A stretch of DNA of 64,000 nucleotides, from the NCBI GenBank assembly GCA_004134985.1, contig REGQ01000064.1, positions 124,001 to 188,000 on the forward strand, in the 5' to 3' direction. The position numbers and the translations under genes were made by a program. The notes under the pieces are model-generated. The model was not told the origin of the DNA, did no database searches, and saw nothing but the letters and a program-made list of their open reading frames with translations. Source of the stretch: Paenibacillaceae bacterium. Its GTDB lineage: Bacteria > Bacillota > Bacilli > Paenibacillales > Paenibacillaceae. Positions within the stretch are counted from its first letter, which is position 1; every line of letters starts with the position of its first letter. Below, piece after piece: positions 54,871 through 64,000 of the stretch.

Positions 54871-55146
54871 TCAAGCAGCTTCCGGAAGGGGTATTTTCCC
54901 TTGAGCAATGAGAACAACCGTAATTACAATCGTGATCATAAAATAAAAAATGATTGAAGTGACAACAAACCAAATTCGCGGAGCAAGCCGTTCCTCTCTC
55001 TTGAAAAAGTGCACTCCGGCCAGCAAGGCGCCGAGCGAGAAGGCGAACCGTGTAAGGCTATCGATCTGCGAGAATACGGCGAGCAGCAGCCCGCACAAAA
55101 GCCCGTAACACAGTATCATAAATACCGTTCTCACCGGACTGTTCAT
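54871..55146 (-). CDS. Small membrane protein, 91 aa, unknown
   Basis: Not recognised. About three membrane segments ([56 protein letters not shown]). Its ATG overlaps the rpe stop (ATGA), so it is translated with rpe as last gene of the operon. Codon use resembles the neighbours. Confidence 0.72.
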   Translation of the reverse strand: MNSPVRTVFMILCYGLLCGLLLAVFSQIDSLTRFAFSLGALLAGVHFFKREERLAPRIWFVVTSIIFYFMITIVITVVLIAQGKIPLPEAA

Positions 55147-55805
55147 CGAGTCTTCTCCTCATGAAGCGCTGTAATGGCCGCTGCGCGGTCTGCTTGACCG
55201 AACACCGCATTGCCGGCAACCAGCACCTCTGCGCCGGCTGCGCGTACAAGCGATGCGGTGTGCGCATTGATACCGCCGTCCACTTGTATGAGAATTTGCT
55301 TATCCAAACCTCTGTCGAGCAGCATTTCATGCAGCGTCTTAATTTTTTGAAGGCTTGACGGGATAAACTGCTGTCCGCCAAAACCGGGATTAACAGTCAT
55401 AATCAGCACAAGCTCAATATCATCAAGGATATGTTCGATTGCCGCAAGCGGTGTAGCCGGATTCAGCGCCACGCCCGCGGGCAGGCCATGCTCACGAATC
55501 AGGTGAATGACCCGATGCAGATGAACGCATGCTTCGGCATGTACAGTAATCCGATTCGCCCCTGCCGCTACATAATCCGCAATCGAATGCTCCGGATGCT
55601 CAATCATCAAGTGGACATCGAAGGGCAGCGACGTATGTTTCCTGATCGCACCGATTACCGGCGGGCCAAACGTAAGATTGGGAACGAAATGACCATCCAT
55701 AACGTCGACATGAATCCAGTCGGCCCCACTGCGCTCGACATCGGCAATTTCTTCGGCAAGTTTGGAAAAGTCGGCCGACAAAATAGAAGGCGCGATAATG
55801 GACAT
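55143..55805 (-). CDS. rpe: Ribulose-phosphate 3-epimerase
   Basis: Pentose-phosphate enzyme (ribulose-5-P to xylulose-5-P). 220-residue TIM barrel with [22 protein letters not shown] (metal ligands), [18 protein letters not shown] and VDGGIN. Five bases after rsgA. Confidence 0.98.
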   Translation of the reverse strand: MSIIAPSILSADFSKLAEEIADVERSGADWIHVDVMDGHFVPNLTFGPPVIGAIRKHTSLPFDVHLMIEHPEHSIADYVAAGANRITVHAEACVHLHRVIHLIREHGLPAGVALNPATPLAAIEHILDDIELVLIMTVNPGFGGQQFIPSSLQKIKTLHEMLLDRGLDKQILIQVDGGINAHTASLVRAAGAEVLVAGNAVFGQADRAAAITALHEEKTR

Positions 55806-55810
55806 GAAAA

Positions 55811-56794
55811 TTAATACCTCCGTTTCTTGTCTTTCATTTCAGCGAGAAAAAGAATATAGTGCTCGTAACGCGTAGGTGCAATCTCCCCGTTATGGAGCGC
55901 GTCCAGCACTGCACATTCGGGTTCATGCACATGAGTACAGCCCCGAAACTTGCAGTCTGACGCGCGCACACGGAACTCCTCAAAGCAAGTGGCCAGCTCT
56001 GAGATGCCAAGCTCCTGGAAGTCAAGCTGACTGAAACCCGGCGTATCCGCGACATAGCCATTATTGCCAATCGGAATCAATTCCACATGGCGGGTCGTAT
56101 GCTTGCCGCGGCCAAGCCGCATGCTGATTTCATTCGTTTCAAGCGCAAGTCCGGGTACTATCGCATTCAAGAGCGAGGACTTGCCCACTCCGGATTGCCC
56201 TGCGAACAGGCTCAAATGGTCGGCAAGCCGCTCTTTCAGCCGGATCACCCCTTCGCCGAGCAGCGAACTGGTGTTGAAAACCTCATAACCAAGCGGTTCA
56301 TAAATGCCAGCAATCGTCTCGGCAGCAGACAAGCTTGCCGAGCCTGCTTTGTCTGTCCCGGCTTCTGTGTCGAGATCCGACTTGCTGAGACAGAGCAATG
56401 GCTTCATCCCGGCATGCTCAATGTGAACAATGAACTTGTCCAGCAGTTGGAGCGACAAGTCGGGTTCCGACGCGGAAAATACAAGAACGGCCAGTTCTGC
56501 ATTGGCTACTGGCGGGCGAATCAGTTCGGAAATGCGGGGCATCATCTCATTGATAATGCCCTCGCCGTTTTCCGTCAGGGCGAAGAGGACTCGGTCGCCG
56601 ACGAGCGGCGATTGTCCCCGTTTTTTGAAAATGCCGCGCGCCCGGCACTGTACAGTATCATCATCGGCGGCGTTGTCGGCCTGCACATAATAATAACCGC
56701 TAAGCGCCTTGACAATGCGTCCCGAAACAGCTTCCGGGCTTCCTGTTGCGACAGCTGGCGTCTCGCCTGCTTCACCTGCTTTGATGTTAGCCAT
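55811..56794 (-). CDS. rsgA: Ribosome small-subunit GTPase RsgA (YloQ)
   Basis: 30S maturation GTPase. 327 residues: OB domain ([13 protein letters not shown]), circularly permuted GTPase (LCLSKSDL, then [12 protein letters not shown], then [10 protein letters not shown]), and a zinc knuckle C-terminal region ([14 protein letters not shown]). I start at ATG 56794, which overlaps the prkC stop by 8 bp; the open frame further upstream is shadow of prkC. Confidence 0.95.
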   Translation of the reverse strand: MANIKAGEAGETPAVATGSPEAVSGRIVKALSGYYYVQADNAADDDTVQCRARGIFKKRGQSPLVGDRVLFALTENGEGIINEMMPRISELIRPPVANAELAVLVFSASEPDLSLQLLDKFIVHIEHAGMKPLLCLSKSDLDTEAGTDKAGSASLSAAETIAGIYEPLGYEVFNTSSLLGEGVIRLKERLADHLSLFAGQSGVGKSSLLNAIVPGLALETNEISMRLGRGKHTTRHVELIPIGNNGYVADTPGFSQLDFQELGISELATCFEEFRVRASDCKFRGCTHVHEPECAVLDALHNGEIAPTRYEHYILFLAEMKDKKRRY

Positions 56795-59057
56795 TGCCGC
56801 CTTCGTTGTTTCCGTCTCCGCCATCATTGCCTCCCTCTGCATTGCCTTCGCTTTGCTGTTCAAAGCCATTCCCGCTTTGATTGTTGCCGTTGCCGTTTCC
56901 TTTGCCCCTGCCATTACCATTGCCATTTCCGTTGCCATTATTATCGCCTGGCTGGTTTCCCTCTGTCTCCTCAAATACCGGCTCAAATTCTTCAACCGGC
57001 GGATTTTCCGGCTCAACCGGCGGCGGCACTGGCTCTTCTTCGCCAAGAACCGTCTCCTGGCTTGTTTTTGAACCTGATTTGGCATCATTGTAAGCTCTGT
57101 AAATCGTGTGCACCGGCGTGCCATCGCGATATACGGTGACCCGCGCTTCCGAGTCAGGCTTGATAATGGCTTTGACAGAGAACGTTTGGGAGCCGCCGCT
57201 AACCGTTTGTCTGGCCGCCTCAATGTTCTCTCCGGTTGCATCGGAATAGACGATTCTCACTTCGCTTGCTCCTCCCGACTGCGTCGGGAAAACTTCGATG
57301 TTGAATATATGTTCAACGGCGTCTGCCGGGAATCCCGAGCTGACCGTAATGGACACTTCCATCCCTTTGGATACAGGATCATTCGGCTTGTAAGGCGATT
57401 GATCCAACACTTCTCCCTGGGTCTTGTAGCTGCCTTCATCAATAATTCCGCCGCCCGGGCCAAGCTTAAGCTCATGATCCTGAATAATTCGTATTGCCTC
57501 ATCTCGGCTTTTGCCAATCAGATTAGGCATTGCGAACGTTTCAAGCCCCTGGCTTACCGTAAATACAAACTCGGTTTTCGTCGGGTCAAATTCCTCATCT
57601 GGGGCAGGCCGCTGGCCTAGAATTCTACCAGGCTCCTGCTGGTCATGCACTTCTTCCTGCTTGATGCGATCCTGCTCAACGCCAAGATCGATCAGTTTCT
57701 GCCTTACATCAGTAAAACGCTGGCCGGTGTAATCTTCCATCCGCTCAAGCTTTGGCCCGAGACTGACATATAATTGAATTAATGCGCCTTGCTTCACTTT
57801 TGTATTCTGCTTGGTCTGCTGGAAGACATAACCTTTCTCGAATTCCTCGTTCACTTCCCTGTTAGGAGGCTCCTGTACTTTGAGGCCGTGTTCCTCCAAC
57901 ATAGTGCGCGCGTCCTGTTCGGTCAAGCCCACGACATACGGCACATCCACTTCCTCCATATCTATGTAGTCGAGAAAAAATAAAAATCCCCAAATCAACA
58001 AGGCGAGCGATGCAATCGTTACACCGATCGTCACAAGCGGCTTAACCCACTTCTTCCGTCCGGGCTTGCCTGCTGAAGACTCCTCTGGATGTTTCGCCGC
58101 ATCATAACTCCCGAAGGTGCCGGTATCATCGCCAGCCAGTGCCCTTGTACGCTCGCCGCTGCCGCGGATCGCCGGCATCACCCGGGTCGCCTCCATATCA
58201 TTGTCAACGACATACTTGGATTCATTAAGCCGATCGGGCTGCAGGCAGGTTTCCAGATCATGAACCATCTCGGTTGCAGACTCATAACGCTCAGAAGGAT
58301 TTTTGCGCATTGATCGCATAATAATATTTTCGACGCTTTGCGGAATGTGCGGATTGACAACCCTCGGTTCCTCGAAGCTTTCCTGCAAATGTTTAAGCGC
58401 CACGCTAATCGGACTTTCCCCTAGAAAGGGAAGACGCCCTGTCAGCATCTGATACAGCACGATGCCAAGCGAATACAAATCCGACTTCTCTCCTGTGCTG
58501 ACTCCTTTGGCATGTTCGGGAGAGAAATAATGCACAGAACCGATGACAGAACCCGTCTGGGTAATTGTCGATGAAGTCACCGCCCGCGCAATTCCGAAAT
58601 CGGTCACTTTCACCCGGCCATGCTTGCCAATCAGTATGTTGTGCGGTTTAATATCCCGATGAATGATTTGATTATGGTGGGCATGTTCAAGTGCATCACA
58701 AATCTGTATCGCGATCCCTACCGCTTCGTCCGTTTGCAGCGGAGCCCGTTCAAGAATGATTTCATTAAGATTTTGCCCTTCAACATATTCCATCACAATA
58801 TAATGCGTTTCATCCTCTTGCCCGACATCGTAGATGCTTACGACATTAGGGTGCGATAAAGAAGCAGCGGATTGTGCTTCACGGCGAAAACGACGAATGA
58901 ATTCCTCATCGTGCACAAATTGCTGCCGCAGTACTTTGATGGCCACATAGCGGTTCAGCAAAATATCATGCGCTTTATAAACAAGCGCCATGCCGCCGCC
59001 GCCAATTCGTGTAATTATTTCATACCGACCGCTGAGCTCGTGTCCAATCATATTCAT
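56787..59057 (-). CDS. prkC: PASTA-domain Ser/Thr protein kinase PrkC
   Basis: 756 residues. Kinase domain (RIGGGGMALVYKAHD, HRDIKPHNILI, DFGIA, GSVHYFSPEHAKG), a membrane segment near 345-370 (ITIASLALLIWGFLFFL region), then three PASTA repeats that sense cell-wall fragments (start points DVPYVVGLTEQDA, YTGQRFTDVRQKL, AMPNLIGKSRDEA). The outer C-terminal tail is odd: a Pro/Glu-rich stretch and about 60 residues of Gly, Asn, Glu and Asp with GNGNGN runs. The ATG at 59057 is 2 bases after the prpC stop; GTG at 59063 overlaps it. Confidence 0.95.
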   Translation of the reverse strand: MNMIGHELSGRYEIITRIGGGGMALVYKAHDILLNRYVAIKVLRQQFVHDEEFIRRFRREAQSAASLSHPNVVSIYDVGQEDETHYIVMEYVEGQNLNEIILERAPLQTDEAVGIAIQICDALEHAHHNQIIHRDIKPHNILIGKHGRVKVTDFGIARAVTSSTITQTGSVIGSVHYFSPEHAKGVSTGEKSDLYSLGIVLYQMLTGRLPFLGESPISVALKHLQESFEEPRVVNPHIPQSVENIIMRSMRKNPSERYESATEMVHDLETCLQPDRLNESKYVVDNDMEATRVMPAIRGSGERTRALAGDDTGTFGSYDAAKHPEESSAGKPGRKKWVKPLVTIGVTIASLALLIWGFLFFLDYIDMEEVDVPYVVGLTEQDARTMLEEHGLKVQEPPNREVNEEFEKGYVFQQTKQNTKVKQGALIQLYVSLGPKLERMEDYTGQRFTDVRQKLIDLGVEQDRIKQEEVHDQQEPGRILGQRPAPDEEFDPTKTEFVFTVSQGLETFAMPNLIGKSRDEAIRIIQDHELKLGPGGGIIDEGSYKTQGEVLDQSPYKPNDPVSKGMEVSITVSSGFPADAVEHIFNIEVFPTQSGGASEVRIVYSDATGENIEAARQTVSGGSQTFSVKAIIKPDSEARVTVYRDGTPVHTIYRAYNDAKSGSKTSQETVLGEEEPVPPPVEPENPPVEEFEPVFEETEGNQPGDNNGNGNGNGNGRGKGNGNGNNQSGNGFEQQSEGNAEGGNDGGDGNNEGGNG

Positions 59058-59059
59058 GT

Positions 59060-59815
59060 TCACCCCTCTTGCTCCATAACGGCATCGTTGTGAAGGAGAA
59101 CGACCGTAATATTGTCGTCGCCTCCCGCATGCAAAGCAAGCTCCACCAGCCGGTCAGCCTTTTCGTCAAGATTCAGTTCTTCAATCTGAAGTGTCTCCAG
59201 CATTTGCTCTTCTGTCAGCATGTTGCTGAGCCCGTCGCTGCACAGCAGCAGCAAATCCTCGGCTTTCCAGGGAACAACCCGAACGTCGACCTCCACCTGT
59301 TGATCCGTGCCGAGTGCACGTGTCAACACATTTCTCCTTGGGTGGTTGGCCGCTTCCTCAGGCGAAATTTGACCGTTCTTCACCAACTCGTTGACAAGCG
59401 TATGGTCTTCCGTAAGACGGGTTAACGCACTGTCGCGCATTTTGTAGGCTCGGCTGTCGCCGATATGGCCGATGATGGCCTGCTCAGCAAACAGCATCGC
59501 CGCCACCACCGTTGTCCCCATATTGTGATATTGCTCATTCTGCGAGGCCATATCGTACACAACCTCGTTTGCCTGCAAAATCGCTTGACGCATCACTTGC
59601 TTTGCGCTATCGATATCCGTTTCGGCGGCTGTATGACACAGCGCTTCGCGAAATGCTTCCACCGCGAGCTGGCTTGCCACATCTCCGGCCTGATGCCCGC
59701 CCATGCCATCGGCAACGATAGCCAGCGTCACACCGCTATCAAGCAATTCCACCGATGCACGATCTTCATTAACCAGCCGAATACGGCCGATATCACTTCG
59801 ATTTGCCGTTATCAA
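59060..59815 (-). CDS. prpC: PP2C-type protein phosphatase PrpC
   Basis: Removes phosphates placed by PrkC. 251 residues: VNEDRASV, VADGMGGHQAGDVAS, GHIGDSRAY, TEDHTLV, LCSDGLSNML, DNITVVLL (metal-binding acids present). Starts at TTG (59815) after GAGGTG; an ATG nearby is out of frame. Six bases after rlmN. Confidence 0.96.
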   Translation of the reverse strand: MITANRSDIGRIRLVNEDRASVELLDSGVTLAIVADGMGGHQAGDVASQLAVEAFREALCHTAAETDIDSAKQVMRQAILQANEVVYDMASQNEQYHNMGTTVVAAMLFAEQAIIGHIGDSRAYKMRDSALTRLTEDHTLVNELVKNGQISPEEAANHPRRNVLTRALGTDQQVEVDVRVVPWKAEDLLLLCSDGLSNMLTEEQMLETLQIEELNLDEKADRLVELALHAGGDDNITVVLLHNDAVMEQEG

Positions 59816-59821
59816 ACTTCA

Positions 59822-60868
59822 TCACCTCGTTTGTGACTCCATATGTTTCGCCCGCAGTTGTCCACAGGCCGCAGCAATATCATGTCCCTGTTCCCTGCGG
59901 ATTGTCACGTTGATTTTCCGCTTCTCCAATATCCGCTGAAATTCAAAAATATCCTCGCGCGGTGTACGCACATATTTGCGCTCCGGCACATGGTTGACCG
60001 GTATCAGATTCACATGGCAGAGCAGATCCTGCAGTACATCCGCAAGTTCTTCCGCATGCTCCGGACGGTCATTGACCCCGCCGATCAATGCATACTCAAA
60101 TGTAATCCGGCGGCCAGTCTTGGCAATATAATACCGGCAGGCATCCATCACTTCCTCAAACGGAAAGCGGCGGTTGACCGGCATCAGCTTGGAGCGCAGC
60201 GCGTCATTGGGCGCATGAATTGAGAGCGCCAAATTAATCTGTGTGTTTTCGTCGGCGAATTTATACATGCTTGGGACGATGCCGCTGGTCGAGACGGTAA
60301 TATGCCGCTGACCGATTTGCAATCCCTTCTCGTGAATCATTGTGCGGAGAAAAGTCATCGTTGCCTCATAGTTTTCAAAAGGCTCGCCGGAACCCATGAT
60401 GACGATGCTTGACACGCGCTCTTCGGTCGCATCCAGCATTTGCTGCGCGGTTACTACTTGCGCGACAATTTCTCCCGCGGTCAGATTGCGTTTCAAGCCT
60501 CCTAGCGTAGAAGCGCAGAAAGTACAGCCGATCCGGCAGCCTACCTGCGTCGTCACACAGACGCTGTTGCCATAATTGTGGCGCATAATGACCGTTTCAA
60601 TCGCATGGTTGTCATGCAGACCGAATAGAAATTTTACCGTGCCATCCTTTGATTCAAACCTCGTAATCTCCTGCAGGGTAACAAAGGCAAACTGCTCGTC
60701 CAGTTTGGTACGCAGCGCCTTGGACAGGTTGCTCATTTCCTCAAAGCTTTTGACACGCTTGACGTAGAGCCAATCAAACAGCTGAGCAGCACGGAAAACA
60801 GGCTCTCCGTTCGTCGTCATCCATTCTTGCAGCTCTTCAAGCGAATAATCATATATAAAGGGTTTCAT
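59822..60868 (-). CDS. rlmN: Dual-specificity 23S rRNA/tRNA methyltransferase RlmN
   Basis: Radical SAM enzyme that makes m2A2503 in 23S rRNA. 348 residues with [10 protein letters not shown] (iron-sulphur cluster), [21 protein letters not shown] and C-terminal AACGQLR with the catalytic Cys. ATG start [16 protein letters not shown]. Confidence 0.97.
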   Translation of the reverse strand: MKPFIYDYSLEELQEWMTTNGEPVFRAAQLFDWLYVKRVKSFEEMSNLSKALRTKLDEQFAFVTLQEITRFESKDGTVKFLFGLHDNHAIETVIMRHNYGNSVCVTTQVGCRIGCTFCASTLGGLKRNLTAGEIVAQVVTAQQMLDATEERVSSIVIMGSGEPFENYEATMTFLRTMIHEKGLQIGQRHITVSTSGIVPSMYKFADENTQINLALSIHAPNDALRSKLMPVNRRFPFEEVMDACRYYIAKTGRRITFEYALIGGVNDRPEHAEELADVLQDLLCHVNLIPVNHVPERKYVRTPREDIFEFQRILEKRKINVTIRREQGHDIAAACGQLRAKHMESQTR

Positions 60869-61002
60869 CTTTTCAACACCTGTTTCCGTTTGTTTGGCCT
60901 GTTTTTTGCTTATCTCTCAGACCATCGCTTTATTTTAACACAAAAGCCATTGTGCAGACCACCAAGGCCGGTTAAGGCCTGTCAAAGGAGCGCGTCAACT
61001 TG

Positions 61003-62427
61003 CTATTCTGCTTGACGGCGCAAGCGGGCGATGAAAAAACCATCGTTGCCTGCCAAATTGGGCAGCAACTGCACCATACCTGCAAAATCCGGCGGGATCG
61101 CCCCGGCCAGACGCAGATTGTCGAGCAGCGGAGCAGGCCAGTTCGGGTCGAGCGAATAATCGGGATGCTCCTTAAGGAACTGCTCGATTTGCAGCTCATT
61201 TTCCGACCGCGCAATCGTACAGGTGCTGTACACTAGCGTCCCACCGGGCTTGACCAATTGTGCCGCAGATGCGAGAAGCCGCTGCTGCACCTGCGCGACC
61301 GAATCGATGTCCTGCAGCGACTTCGTCCACTTGATTTCCGGTTTGCGGCGGATAACGCCGAGCCCGGAACATGGCGCATCGAGCAGAACAACGTCCATTG
61401 AATCCACTGTCAAGTGCTCCTTCAACTGCGCAGCATCGCCGCTCATCGTCTTGATGCAGGTCAGTCCAAGCCGCTCGGCCTGCGCGGCAATCAGTTTCTG
61501 TTTGTGCGGATGCAGATCGTTGGCCCACACGGTTCCTTCATTGTTCATTTTCTCCGCCAGATGCGCCGTCTTCCCGCCTGGCGCAGCGCAACAGTCAAGC
61601 ACTCTCATGCCTGGCTGTGGATCAGCTGCTTCCGCCACCAGCATGGAGCTTTCATCCTGGACGGTCCAGAAACCGTCGCGGAAGCCGATCGTATCAGCCA
61701 AATTGCCGCCGCTTGTCACGATCACGCCAGCAGGGGCCAGCGCTGAGGCCACCGCTTCGCAGCCTTCCTCGCTTAGCCGAGCCACCGCTTCATCGCGGTT
61801 TAGACGACGCAGATTGATGCGCAGGCTGCTGCTTGGCGGCACATTGCCCGCGGCGCAGACCGCCTCTGTCTCCGCCTCGCCTAGCTCCTTCAGCCACAGC
61901 TTCACAAGCCACAGCGGATGGGAGTGCTGCAAGGCAATCCGCTGCGCCGGATCGCTTTCATCCGGCACAATAAGTTCATCCCTGCGCCGCAGCATGTTGC
62001 GCAGCACGCCGTTCACCATGCCGGCTATACCTGCATGCCCGCGCCGCTTGGCAATTTGCACTGCTTCATTGACTGCCGCATGAGGAGGAATCCGATCCAG
62101 GTACACGATCTGATAGACGCTCATCCGCAGCAATTCCACCACCCACGGCTCCAGACGCTGCAAGCCCTTGGATACAAACTGCGCAAGCCAGTAATCCAAG
62201 GTATTGCGCCGCTGAAGCGTGCCATAGACGAGCTCAGTAGCAAGGCCAGCATCCGCTCTGGACAAATCCGCGGTCTGCAGCGCCTTGTTCAACTGCAAAT
62301 TGCTGAACGCCTTGTCGCGCGACACACTGTAAAGCGTATCAAGCGCAACTTCCCGGGAAGTTGCACGGTGTCTTTTGCCTGCAGCCTCTCCCGTTGTGGC
62401 AGCTGCAGGGGGAGTTCGCTTGGTCAT
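61003..62427 (-). CDS. rsmB: 16S rRNA (cytosine967-C5)-methyltransferase RsmB
   Basis: 474 residues: NusB-like N-terminal domain (VALDTLYSVSRDKAFSNL) and methyltransferase domain with CCAAPGGKTAHLAEKM, DAPCSGLGVIRR and VYSTCTI (the two catalytic Cys). ATG overlaps the fmt stop as ATGA. The first 20 residues are Ala/Thr-rich and basic. Confidence 0.97.
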   Translation of the reverse strand: MTKRTPPAAATTGEAAGKRHRATSREVALDTLYSVSRDKAFSNLQLNKALQTADLSRADAGLATELVYGTLQRRNTLDYWLAQFVSKGLQRLEPWVVELLRMSVYQIVYLDRIPPHAAVNEAVQIAKRRGHAGIAGMVNGVLRNMLRRRDELIVPDESDPAQRIALQHSHPLWLVKLWLKELGEAETEAVCAAGNVPPSSSLRINLRRLNRDEAVARLSEEGCEAVASALAPAGVIVTSGGNLADTIGFRDGFWTVQDESSMLVAEAADPQPGMRVLDCCAAPGGKTAHLAEKMNNEGTVWANDLHPHKQKLIAAQAERLGLTCIKTMSGDAAQLKEHLTVDSMDVVLLDAPCSGLGVIRRKPEIKWTKSLQDIDSVAQVQQRLLASAAQLVKPGGTLVYSTCTIARSENELQIEQFLKEHPDYSLDPNWPAPLLDNLRLAGAIPPDFAGMVQLLPNLAGNDGFFIARLRRQAE

Positions 62428-63368
62428 GGCTGTTCACCGCCCAAGACGGTGTCCGACGGAATTCGCGCGCCTTTCAGCCAATCAGCCGCACTCATCGCCT
62501 TTTTACCTGCAGGCTGTATCCGGGTCAGGGCAAGCGCCCCCTCGCCGGTTTGAACAAGAATGGCATCATTTTCTGTACCGATTACGGTTCCAGGCGCAAG
62601 CGCCTCAGTTCTGTCTGATACGGCATGAGCACCCCATACTTTAAAGACCTCGCCATTCAAGTAGGTGAAGGCGCCGGACATGGGAGCGAGTCCGCGCACT
62701 TGATTATACAATGCACGTGCCGAAAGTTCCCAATTAATTAATTCGTCCGCCCGCGACAAATTCGGGGCGTAGGTTGCTTCCGCTTCATTCTGCTGTACAG
62801 CTGGCGGTCTTCCTTCCGCAAACAGCGGCAACGTCTCGGCAAGCAGAACGGCCCCAGCGCTGCTGAGTTTCTCAAACAATGTCCCGGACGTATCGGCATC
62901 CTCAATCGGCACCTCGATCCGGGTAATCATATCGCCCGTATCCAGTCCCTCCGCCATATACATGATGGTGACGCCAGTCTTGCTCTCCCCGTTGATGATG
63001 GCGCGCTGAATAGGCGCGCCGCCGCGATACTTCGGCAGCAGAGAACCATGCACATTAATGCAGCCAAGCGGCGGAAGCTCAAGCACCGCCTTTGGCAAAA
63101 TCTGCCCGTAGGCGGCGGTGACGATCAAATCCGGTGCAATCGCGGCGACTTGTGCAATCGCCTCGGCACTGCGCAGCCGCTCTGGCTGCAGCACCGGAAT
63201 ACCATGGAGCAACGCAGCTTCCTTAACAGGCGGCGGCGTCAATTCCCGCTTGCGACCTTTGGGACGGTCAGGCTGCGTAACAACCGCAGCCACCTCATAT
63301 CCTTTATCCAACAGCACGTTCAGGGAAGCAACGGCAAATTGCGGCGTCCCCATGAACAAAATACGCAT
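62424..63368 (-). CDS. fmt: Methionyl-tRNA formyltransferase
   Basis: Formylates initiator Met-tRNA. 314 residues: MRILFMGTPQFAVASLNVLL, catalytic HGSLLPKYRGGAPIQ, EGLDTGDMI and a C-terminal OB-like domain. ATG at 63368 follows ACGGAGAG, 4 bp after def. Confidence 0.98.
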   Translation of the reverse strand: MRILFMGTPQFAVASLNVLLDKGYEVAAVVTQPDRPKGRKRELTPPPVKEAALLHGIPVLQPERLRSAEAIAQVAAIAPDLIVTAAYGQILPKAVLELPPLGCINVHGSLLPKYRGGAPIQRAIINGESKTGVTIMYMAEGLDTGDMITRIEVPIEDADTSGTLFEKLSSAGAVLLAETLPLFAEGRPPAVQQNEAEATYAPNLSRADELINWELSARALYNQVRGLAPMSGAFTYLNGEVFKVWGAHAVSDRTEALAPGTVIGTENDAILVQTGEGALALTRIQPAGKKAMSAADWLKGARIPSDTVLGGEQP

Positions 63369-63372
63369 TCGT

Positions 63373-63858
63373 TCACTCTCCGTTTTGTCTTGACTTTGGC
63401 GTAACATCATAAACGGCTTCCGCTAAATCGGTAAACAGCACACCATTCAGGTGATCCACTTCATGCTGAAAAGCGCGTGCCAAATAATCCGAAGCATCCA
63501 CTTCAATCGGATTGCCATGGCGGTCCGCACCCTTCAGCTTCACATGCTGCGCCCGGCGCACATCGCCGTTAAGACCGGGAATACTCAGACATCCCTCAGG
63601 GCCAAGCTGTTCACCGTCTTGTTCCACAATTTCCGGATTGACCATTTCGATCAGCCCGTGCTCATCACCAATATCGACAACGATGACCCGTTTTAAAATG
63701 CCAACTTGCGGTGCCGCAAGACCTACGCCCTCTGCGTCATACATGGTGAGCGCCATATCGTCGAGCAGCTTATGAAGATTGGAATTGAATTTGGTAACTT
63801 CTTTGGCCCGCTCTCTCAGCACCGGATCGGGATCTTTCACAATAATACGAATGGCCAT
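63373..63858 (-). CDS. def: Peptide deformylase
   Basis: Removes the formyl group from nascent peptides. 161 residues with GVGLAAPQVG, EGCLSIPG and the metal motif QHEVDHLNG. It is paired with fmt, as usual. Confidence 0.98.
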   Translation of the reverse strand: MAIRIIVKDPDPVLRERAKEVTKFNSNLHKLLDDMALTMYDAEGVGLAAPQVGILKRVIVVDIGDEHGLIEMVNPEIVEQDGEQLGPEGCLSIPGLNGDVRRAQHVKLKGADRHGNPIEVDASDYLARAFQHEVDHLNGVLFTDLAEAVYDVTPKSRQNGE

Positions 63859-63923
63859 CGACCTTCCCTGCCTTTATCTCTAAAATAGTTTCACACGGTT
63901 CATGAATAATCGGTAAGCAATAC

Positions 63924-64000
63924 CTACATAATGACCTGTGGATCGACATCAACGCTGAACAAAATCTGTTTGCCTGCCGCACCCTGCGTGAAGGGAGCGA
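63924..64000 (-). CDS. priA: Primosomal protein PriA, C-terminal end only
   Basis: The last 25 codons read APFTQGAAGKQILFSVDVDP then QVIM before the stop at 63924-63926. The xxxFSVDVDP end is typical of PriA, and priA-def-fmt-rsmB is the Bacillales order. The rest lies beyond the right edge. Confidence 0.8.
   Translation of the reverse strand, partial: APFTQGAAGKQILFSVDVDPQVIM

Noticed and set aside
56795-57241. N-terminal extension of rsgA by 149 codons
   Set aside because: It reads another frame of the low-complexity prkC tail; RsgA normally starts close to its OB domain.
1-64000. Search for tRNA, rRNA, CRISPR arrays, prophage or intact insertion sequences
   Set aside because: None was seen by eye. 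The gene order is the conserved core, and the only mobile-like items are the small elements listed.

Overview
This 64 kb window is chromosomal core DNA of an endospore-forming Firmicute, most likely Paenibacillus or a close relative. The gene order topA-dprA-sucDC-ylqH-ylqG-rnhB-rbgA-lepB-rplS-trmD-rimM-khpA-rpsP-ffh-ylxM-ftsY-smc-rnc-(fab genes)-plsX-fapR, followed by recG-fakA-yloU-rpmB-spoVM-rpe-rsgA-prkC-prpC-rlmN-rsmB-fmt-def-priA, is the known Bacillales arrangement. The proteins read like Paenibacillaceae, base composition is moderate by eye, and spoVM, spoVIF and ylbJ/spoVV mark a spore former. Most genes are on the minus strand. No tRNA, rRNA, CRISPR array, prophage or intact insertion sequence was seen.

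Layout. 1-4.8 kb: partial topA, dprA and the succinyl-CoA synthetase operon sucCD. 5.1-6.4 kb: a plus-strand secreted zinc metalloprotease of the lethal-factor/Pro-Pro-endopeptidase type with three SLH domains. 6.4-9.8 kb: comM, then a PadR regulator coupled to an aberrant SEDS (FtsW/RodA-like) membrane protein. 10.3-22.2 kb: yraN, the flagellar-like genes ylqH and ylqG, rnhB, rbgA, lepB, and genes for translation and protein targeting (rplS, rnz, trmD, rimM, khpA, rpsP, ffh, ylxM, ftsY). 22.2-34.6 kb: smc, an inserted alcohol dehydrogenase, rnc, and the fatty-acid cluster fabF-acpP-fabG-fabD-fabH-plsX-fapR under a FapR-type promoter. 34.7-42.3 kb: rpmF-yceD, tmcAL, a Lon-like protease, the spore gene ylbJ, coaD-rsmD, and uppP with a structured non-coding region upstream. 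42.4-46.6 kb: a TPP-riboswitch operon for thiamine-precursor uptake (thiY, a thiamine-binding protein, thiX, thiZ) that ends in a TatD-like hydrolase. 46.7-54.6 kb: a YppC-like protein, spoVIF, recG, fakB/fakA-like genes, yloU, rpmB and the 26-codon spoVM. 54.9-64 kb: rpe, rsgA, prkC/prpC, rlmN, rsmB, fmt, def and the last codons of priA.

Most genes serve growth: fatty-acid and phospholipid precursors, ribosome assembly and translation, SRP targeting, chromosome segregation and PASTA-kinase signalling. The points that go beyond routine annotation are: the SLH-anchored PPEP-like protease; the PadR-SEDS pair with a changed catalytic motif; the TatD-like enzyme locked into a thiamine operon; two genes (fapR and thiZ) that seem to start at an AUC codon; a strong ylxM-ffh promoter with a perfect palindrome at its start site; a hairpin that pairs with the comM ribosome-binding site; and several families of small hairpin repeats between genes.
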